This document shows positions 57,132 to 64,000 of a DNA stretch of 64,000 nt, in pieces; within the stretch, counting starts at the first letter, position 1; each line of letters opens with the position of its first letter. The stretch is from positions 62,001 through 126,000 of the forward strand of contig JAEUBA010000085.1 of the NCBI GenBank assembly GCA_018257865.1. Reading direction: 5' to 3'. The translations under genes were made by a program, and so were the position numbers. The notes beneath the pieces were generated by a model. That model saw only the letters and a program-made list of their open reading frames with translations, was not told the DNA's origin and did not search any database. The DNA comes from Stereocaulon alpinum. Lineage: Eukaryota > Ascomycota > Lecanoromycetes > Lecanorales > Stereocaulaceae.

Positions 57132-58576
57132 ATGTCTGCAACTCTGCATTCTGAGTTTCAATTGTTACTGCGAGCAGCTCATATGGTATCAAGGCCAATG
57201 GCGTTGGATTCGCGGCTCATCCGTGTAATATGCCCATTAAAGCATCAATTGAGGCAGCTTGCAACTGCCACGAGTAGGCTACCCCAAAGCCAGCCATGGT
57301 CCCATCCTCCAGCCTCAGTCAACATCGACAATGACCAAGTCGCTCGCCTGGCCTCTCAACCGCTGCATCCACTCACTCTTGCGGACCTTGTCCGGTATAC
57401 ACCCTGGCGATCCAGTCCATCTTCCGCTAACCACTTGCCTACAGACATGGTCGCCCACCCCTAACTGCAGAGAACCTTTTCTCCTCCGCAAATTTCACCC
57501 TCTCCCTCCTACCTATCCGCCTTGCCCACCGCATTCAAGCCCTCCGAAACCTCCCTTTCATCGTTGTTTCCAATCCCCACATCTCCCGGATCTACAACAA
57601 TTACATACACTCCCTTTCAACCCTTCTTCCCTACCAAGAACGGCGCATCACCAATTTGGAAGATGAAATACAATTTACAGAGGTTATGGCAGATCTAGTA
57701 CAGACACACTCAAACACAATACCGATCTTAGCCAGAGGCTTCTTAGAGTGCAGAAAGTACATCAGTGCGGCTGATGTGACAAGGTTTCTGGATGAGCATT
57801 TGCGGGCTAGGATCGGTACAAGGTTGATTGCCGAACAGCATATTGCGCTACACCTATCGAGCCAACCACATTGCGGCAGAGATTCGCGTTATCAGCAAGA
57901 CGGATGCTCAAGCTGCATTGGTGTTATTGATACTGCGCTTCGACCGGCGGAAATCATTAGGCACTGCGAATCCTTTGTGTCTGAGATTTGCGAGCTGAAG
58001 TATGGGGTCAGGCCGACGGTGGTCATCAATGGCCAGCCAGATACCGCCTTGGCCCACGTTCCTACACATTTAGAATACATCATTACAGAGCTACTGAAGA
58101 ACGCCTTTCGAGCTACAGTGGAGAGTGGGAAGGAACGTGAACCAATTGAAGTCACAATCGCTGCTTCGCCAGATCCTCCTTCCTCGCCACTAGAAGAGAT
58201 GAAGATCGATCCATTGCCAACCGAGCAAGAGACCTCCGGTCCTATCTTACCAGACTCTTGCATCCCTGGCGTCACAATCCGCATCCGAGATCGTGGTGGT
58301 GGTATATCTCCCGAAACGCTTCCCAACATTTGGGCGTACAGCTTCACAACCTTTGGCGATGACGAGGTCTTGGATGTTAGTAACAACGGTAATGCAGATG
58401 CACTGAACGCTATCTCTGGAGCGGGAGGTGACTCAAGTAGTTTGGCAGGGCTAGGATATGGACTGCCGCTTGGAAGAGCTTACGCGGAACATTTTGGTGG
58501 TGGTGTCCAAGTGCAGAGTCTTTGGGGTTGGGGAACGGATGTCTATCTGAAGTTGAGGGGACTCGGCAGGATATGA
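57132..58576 (+). CDS. Mitochondrial protein kinase (PDK/BCKDK family)
   Basis: Two exons, 57132-57394 and 57445-58576 (50-base intron), 464 residues. The join restores LADLVRHGRPPLTAENLFSSANF, a family hallmark. The N-terminus is basic and hydroxylated, fitting a matrix presequence; later ATGs at 57183 and 57198 are alternative starts. The regulatory helical domain includes LPIRLAHRIQALRNLPFIVV, YNNYIHSL and FLDEHLRARIGTRLIAEQH. The ATP-binding GHKL part has the N-box ELLKNAFRA (from residue 303), the G1 box IRDRGGGIS (about 369) and the G2 box GLGYGLPLGRAYAEHFGG (about 423). It should phosphorylate and switch off the E1 subunit of pyruvate or branched-chain ketoacid dehydrogenase in the matrix. 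Which of the two cannot be settled by eye. Confidence 0.92.
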
Positions 58577-58967
58577 GAACGTAGGCCGATCCTGGATATC
58601 TGACGCTACATGATCATCCTCCACAACGGCGTAGTCTCAAGAAACAACGTTCCTCATTGGATTCTTTGTGTGATCGCGAGCGAGGCCATTAACCTGATTG
58701 GGCTAGCGCTCTCGATTCCTCAAGGAGCATGTGGATCTTGCCCCTCTTTCCCAGGTTCAGTAGTGACAGAACGCAAAACTAAACCGTGCAAATCGGTGTC
58801 AAGGATTAAGTACCGCATCTATAAATCTTGTTCGCCTGGATGATATCAGCTTTGACCGAACTTGTTATCATCATCACCAACACTGATATTGAGTGCCTGA
58901 ATATGCGCCTACCTCCACGGCTACCATTATTAGGACGCCAGCAGGACCTGAAACGAAATCTGGAATC
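58577..58967. other. Spacer, no gene seen
   Basis: Short spacer with a 77-codon plus frame at 58610-58843 lacking any feature. Confidence 0.35.
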
Positions 58968-60238
58968 ATGGCCTTAGCTAAAGGCCCCGGGTTGCTGGAT
59001 TTGCCTCTAGAGCTTCGACTTCGGATCTACGATGTACTTTTATTTGGTGGCGAGGAGGACGAACGCATACGCCTGGCCCGTGGAGCACAAGATTTGACAA
59101 ATTGGATCAACATTACCGTAGCTCACTCATATAACTCTATATGCAAGGTCCACCCCTATGGACATCCAAGGCACCGATCAAAGAACAACTTCAACGTGAC
59201 CATTTTCAGAACCAACCGTGCAATTCAATCAGAAGCTGAGCCAGTCTTCTATGGACTTGCATTCTTCAATTTCAGAATTGTACGTCCGAACCATGGCGCT
59301 CTATGCTGGTGATTTCTTTCCTGGCTCTGTTCAAGGTATCGGAAAATGATTCGACGAGTAGAACTCCTTTATCTCCCAGGATATCCGAATACGGCTTCTC
59401 GTACGGTTGTGTCGCGGCTTGACTGGATGCTGTTGATGAGAATCTCTTCTCAAGAGTGCACCGCGTTGCAGAGCCTCACGCTTTGGGTCCATCCAACAAA
59501 TTTCAGAAAACTGGCCAATTCGAAAGAGACGGATGCTTGGATCAAGGCATTGCTACCGCTCAAAGCCATGGAACAATTCACGATGCCAGTCACTACCTCA
59601 TGGAAACCTAGAGCATTTCCTGTGCTCCAATCGAAACTTTCGGGCAGCAGCTACAGAATGTCACCAGAGTCTTCACAGAAAGCCCCAAGCCTTGATCAGC
59701 CCAAACCTCCGTTCCCTTTGCTCAGACTTCCTGTCAAGATCCGCGCCATGGTATTTAGGCAAGCTCTTCTACCAAAACCATCCAATTCATCCGCAACGTA
59801 GTCTCACTCTTCTCCACATGCCGGAAATTCTGGCAGGAAGGCGAAGACGTTCTCTACGGATGCGGCATCTTCGCCATTGCCGACGTGAGTACAAGCCCTA
59901 GAAATAGGCTTGAAGACTTCTTCGAGAAATTGAAAACTCGCCTTCAGGCAAAGATTCACCACGTTTTGATCGCAGAACACGATCTCCGTTTGCCAGAGAG
60001 TTTTATCATCTATATAGCGAACAACATGAGCATCGACCAGCTTACCATTAGACTTGGCCTAGGATTTACTGAGTCGATTCGATCCCGGGCTCGGTTACCA
60101 AGTTACCATTTCAGTAAGATGGCGTGCCACTCATTGGCAAAGATCAAATGCGTTAAGCTGGACGTTGAGAATGAGAACAGCAAGGCCGACATTGTTTCGA
60201 TTCGGAAATGGCTTCTGAGAGTTTCGCGGGACAAGTGA
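58968..60238 (+). pseudogene. Broken F-box-like / LPLELR-type gene
   Basis: The ATG at 58968 (MALAKGPG) opens GLLDLPLELRLRIYDVLLFGG, an F-box-like motif common in fungal proteins. The frame reads to FRIVRPNHGALCW and then meets TGA at 59310. The same frame continues FLSWLCSRYRKMIRRVELLYLPG to a second LPVKIRAMVFRQALL motif. Near 59760-59777 the coding text jumps to another frame: TIQFIRNVVSLFSTCRKFWQ, EGEDVLYGCGIFAIAD, and on to a stop at 60236. An intron at 59280-59335 has good borders but shifts the frame, so it does not repair the break. Two independent lesions suggest a pseudogene; two sequencing errors are the alternative. An intact version would be a substrate-binding F-box-type protein. 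Confidence 0.5.
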
Positions 60239-61569
60239 CTGCAGAATACCCCGTAATCTTCAGCGCCGCCAATCACTCTGCAGCTACCAGATGGTACGGA
60301 AGACGCGGCACAGGAGAAGGCTGAGAATTGAAGGGTATAGACGGTAAATGGCTTGTGGTCGCTTGACTGTGGTCCATTCTCTATGCTACGTATTGGAGAA
60401 ATCATATTAGGGGGGCTTAGGGAGATTTCCGTCGATACCCAGATGTTTGCTAACCGGGAACAGGACACCGCATCAGGTAACTACTACCATGAGATATCTA
60501 CGAAGATCCTCCCCGTGAGAATGGAGGTTGGGTGTGAAGATGAACAAAGTTTCAGTCAGACCTGCAATGTTCCGAGAAACGGGCAAGGACCGTGGAGGTA
60601 CCGCCAGCTCGGGATCGGTTGTATCAGCCTGGGAGAGGGGATATCAGCCATCAGGCTGTAACGGGAAGAATGTGCGAACCAACAGCAGTGACACAATGAC
60701 ATAGATACTCTGTACCTTGCATAAGGCCAAGGTGTACCTGAGCCTAAGGCCGCGAATTAGGTTCTAATTTCATATTTAGTAGTATAGGACTCTGTAAAAA
60801 GTTGTATGCCCTCACGTTTGCCCAACATGAACTGAAACAGTATTCTCCCCAACAGCCAATTAGCTTCACACGTTATAGCTACCGGACAGCAAAGTCAACC
60901 ATAGGGCCACGACGGCTAAACTCTATTGTGCATTAGCCTACCGGACACTTACCTTCAGATGGCCACGGAATGAAAGAGTGGGGCCGTTCCTTTACTTGGT
61001 AGAAAAGCCCTCTCATACCCTACCCTACCCTACCCTACCTAGTCAGGATTAGGGTCGATCAACATGCGACAACTCATCACCGCTTAGGAAAAACGTCTTC
61101 CCCCCGGTAGTACCCACCAACGCACAAGACCAATCGGCCGTCATTTACAAACTTCCCTCCTGCAGCACATGACGACGCCTTCACAACGCCACCGTGGGTG
61201 AGGAACACAAAAGATCACAGAAAGAGAACGATGAAGATTTAGCGGTCCATCCATCTCACATTCATAAGCCAAGTTCTATCCCACCATCGTCAACAACATT
61301 GGCATTGCTGCAACAGCAATCAAGCTTTGTATGTACCTACCCAGCCACTCCTTGGCACTTACTGTCCCGTCGCATAACCCGCCTCCACAATCTTCTCGCA
61401 ACGACCTGCTGTTGACAACATGGCCACCCAAGCTGCTGTGCTGGGCTTGAAGAGTACGATATCACCCCTTGCACAGAAGCATCAATTAAGCACTGCCTGA
61501 TTTCACCTCTGCCTCTTTGTTCTCTCACCCCGCTTCAATTCCCCCTCACCAACCCTCTCATCCGTCGAG
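60239..61569. other. Intergenic with a (TACCC)n run
   Basis: No supported gene. A plus frame at 60353-60661 has no domain. At 61016-61040 lies TACCC x4 plus TACCT. The last part is the promoter of the gene at 61570. Confidence 0.4.
61016..61040 (+). repeat. TACCC pentamer run
   Basis: Five units, the last TACCT. It differs from the TTAGGG telomere unit and is best read as a simple repeat in a promoter region. Confidence 0.7.
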
Positions 61570-62944
61570 ATGGATGATGTTGCTGAACTTGCCATGGAAG
61601 GTATCCCTGTCGTCGCCGAGCATTACGACAAAGTCTACGATCCACTCAAAGAAAAGACCAAGCAAGGAATTCAACAGGTCAAGAAGATGCGAGAACGCCG
61701 ACGAGGAGGCGACGGCTACGAGTCCGAGACTGAGAGCGACTACGAAGAGACTGATCGATATGGGCCTCCTCGACGAAGTCAGACAGATCGTAGGAGGAGA
61801 TCTCGGGACAATGACCAAAATCGCTCTTCTCGCCGGGGCGAAGTTATCGACGAGAAGTACACATACTCGAAGACTAACGGACGCGCAAAATCTGTAGGCC
61901 ATGGTGGACGAGATAGCCGTCGAAAAGGTTGAGCATCCATCCGATTATCACCCAAGGCTCCGCTGATCATCCCCAGGAAGTCGAAGAGACTACTCAGACT
62001 CAGAAACATCCCTCTCTCCTCCGCGTCGCGAGCGTCGCAAGTCCCTCGGAGAGAAAGCCCTCGCAGCACTCGGGTTAGCAGGAGCCACAGGCTTAGCTGC
62101 AGACAAAGATAGCTCTCGTCGCCGCCGCTCACGTTCACGCTCACGCTCACGCAGCCGACGTCAACGCGATCGCACGCCATCAAGTGACAGCGAAGGCTAC
62201 TACGTCCGCAAACAAGACCGCAATCGCAACAGAAGCGCTCCACGCGGCCCCTCCTCAGCAGCAGCCGGCTACAATGACGATCGCACTCCAGCTCGCTACA
62301 AGCCAGCCGGCTACATCCAGAACGGTGACCGCGACGGCGGAGGCAGTGACCGAGGCAACAATTCCCAAGTCGCACGACGCAACAACCGAAGCGAAGTGGG
62401 CAGCTATCGCAACGGCAGCCGGAACGACCCAAACAACAAAGACAACAAAAATGGCAACGACGACAGCTCGTCCCAATCCTCCTCCGACGTCTGCTCCTCC
62501 ACCGAAGACGAACGCCGCACCAAAAAGATCAAAGGAAAAGAATACCTAACAGGCGCCCTCGCCGCCGTAGCTACCATCCACGCCGCCCACTCGGTCTACA
62601 GCTCCATGGAAGCGCGCGACAAACGCCACGAAGAAGTCGCCAAAGGAGAAATGTCACCCGAAGAAGCGCGCAAGAAGAAAAATCGAGCGAGACTACAAGA
62701 TGCGGCTGCTATAGGCATTGCGGCGCTGGGAATTAAGGGAGCGTATAGTGAGTGGCAGGAAGTTCAGGAGAGTCGGCACGAGGCGGCTGAGGCGCAGAGG
62801 GAGAGGGAGAAGAATCATGAGAGGAGGTTGCAGAAGATGCAGAAGTATGGTAGTATCAAGGGGGGGAATAGTGGGGGGGGCGGGAGTCAGAGGAGTAGGT
62901 CTGAGGGTGGGGGCAGGAGGAGGGAGAGGGATTATTCTCGATAG
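61570..62944 (+). CDS. DUF3824-type basic, low-complexity protein
   Basis: Two exons, 61570-61927 and 61977-62944, giving 441 residues; the intron (49 bases) has the less usual donor GTTGAG but restores SRRKGSRRDYSDSETS. The N-terminus (MDDVAELAMEGIPVVAEHYDKVYDPLKEKT) is followed by Arg/Ser/Glu-rich text with RRRSRSRSRSRSR. The C-terminal part carries KGKEYLTGALAAVATIHAAHSVYSSMEARDKRH and MSPEEARKKKNRARLQDAAAIGIAALGIKGAYSEW, a segment pattern typical of fungal DUF3824 proteins. Short Ala/Gly-rich helices could touch membranes. The end is Gly-rich. Function unknown. An upstream leader of about 150 bases is CT-rich. Confidence 0.75.
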
Positions 62945-64000
62945 GACGGGACGTGAATTTGGAGAATTCTGGTAGCCATGGTGGGCAGTCTCCACACCCC
63001 CTTTACGACATCGTAACGACTACGTTCACGACACCACCTTATATGACCGGACACCCGCTCCTCAACAGCGGGCCACCGAAACCGAATTCTGGGCTCAAAA
63101 GCCCACAGCACTCTTTACGACATCCCTTACGAATCTCTTTCTCTCTCTCTCCACATTCTCACAACTCTAGCACTAGCATCAGCATCGGCGGTTCACCTCC
63201 TAGCTATCTCTCTTAGACAAGACAAGACAGAAAAAGACAAAGACAAGGTGATCAATCCACTAGAATGCAATAGCGAGCCTGACATAGACTTACATCCTCT
63301 ACTTTCCCTTCCCGCCACCTGCACACGAGGTAGGCGCCTGCCTTTCTGTATGTATGCATGCACGCCTGATTTTCATAAGTGTATTTAGCTGCTTAGATGA
63401 GATGAGTCATGATAGATGTATCTTCAATCTTAGCCTCTCCTACGTCAAGCCATGATACAGCTTATCATCAAGCTCCTCGGTCCACTGATGGTTATTCTTC
63501 TAGGGAAGGTAATGGGTTTGAGTCAAGACAGCAGTAAGAGCTACAATGTCCTCCTCAACCCCTTCAATAAGATCAACCCACCACAGCCTCCTCAGAGCTT
63601 TAGAATAGCCCACAACCCCATCACAACCTCATCACTACCTCATACCCAACTCCCACAGCCACACCTTCCCCACAATCCCACCCAAACGCACATTCCCATC
63701 CGCCATGATGCGCCTTCAACCAAACCAAATCAGATAAACTTTCACAGCGTCCACTCGGCCAATGAGCAAATTAACCCATCTCCAGTCTCGAGTGTCCAGT
63801 CACCGGTATGGAGTAGACTAGTAGCAGGTTGCCTTTAAGTCTATGGACCATATATATATATGTAGGACGATGGTCGAAGAGTAGGGTGGATGTGATCTCG
63901 TGATTGCATAACAGGTATTTCAATGAGCGGTGGACTTCTGTCATGAGACTCCAAGGTTGGTTGTGTGGGAAAATGAGTACGGTACTCGAGAATGGTTGAG
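62945..64000. other. Right end, no supported gene
   Basis: A plus frame at 63452-63838 (128 residues, hydrophobic start MIQLIIKLLGPLMVILLG, then Pro/His/Asn-rich) is not convincing. CT-rich and AT simple runs (for example TATATATATATG near 63851) are present. Confidence 0.35.

Noticed and set aside
61016..61040. Telomere remnant
   Set aside because: The unit is TACCC, five bases, not TTAGGG; it looks like a simple repeat.
63452..63838. 128-codon plus ORF with hydrophobic start
   Set aside because: The body is Pro/His/Asn low complexity without a domain, and the frame has no other support.

Overview
This window is nuclear DNA of a filamentous ascomycete, most likely a Dothideomycete. The evidence is intron-split genes with short GT-AG introns (about 41-164 bases, mostly 45-65), a fungal hybrid polyketide synthase-peptide synthetase, a HET-domain gene, a GLEYA adhesin-like protein, a PigL_N-ankyrin protein and fungal CorA-like genes. 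No bacterial operon, CRISPR array or convincing tRNA was seen. All products are inferred by reading translated sequence; no search was run.

Layout. 1-7383 is the 3' part of a PKS-NRPS gene (DH, ER, KR, ACP, C, A, T) that enters from the left; no other biosynthetic gene follows it. 8190-13051 holds three minus-strand RING-finger paralogues and the relic of a fourth. 14783-21442 carries a GLEYA-type secreted protein, a small conserved hypothetical and a PigL_N-ankyrin protein. 22637-25790 is a minus-strand multi-exon membrane-protein gene whose N-terminal exon carries an in-frame stop. 26213-28014 has a 56-residue Cys-rich protein not obvious from long ORFs, a GNAT acetyltransferase and a 317-base TIR element with a TA duplication. 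28867-35521 has two CorA-like genes facing outward from each other. 36308-38492 is a HET-domain gene. 39698-49618 is a run of three minus-strand coiled-coil genes, two of which are followed by related hairpin-forming repeats. 50828-54423 is BMS1 (ribosome biogenesis GTPase). The right end has a small conserved protein, a mitochondrial PDK/BCKDK-type kinase, a broken F-box-like gene and a DUF3824-type gene.

Housekeeping genes (BMS1, mitochondrial kinase, DUF3824 protein) lie on the right. The left and middle are accessory: secondary metabolism, self/non-self and signalling families, duplicated RING genes, decayed genes and a small transposon. The most unusual non-genic structure is the three-copy hairpin repeat at 39544-39616 and 46011-46169. 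Its loop is conserved and four stem pairs have changed on both sides between two copies.
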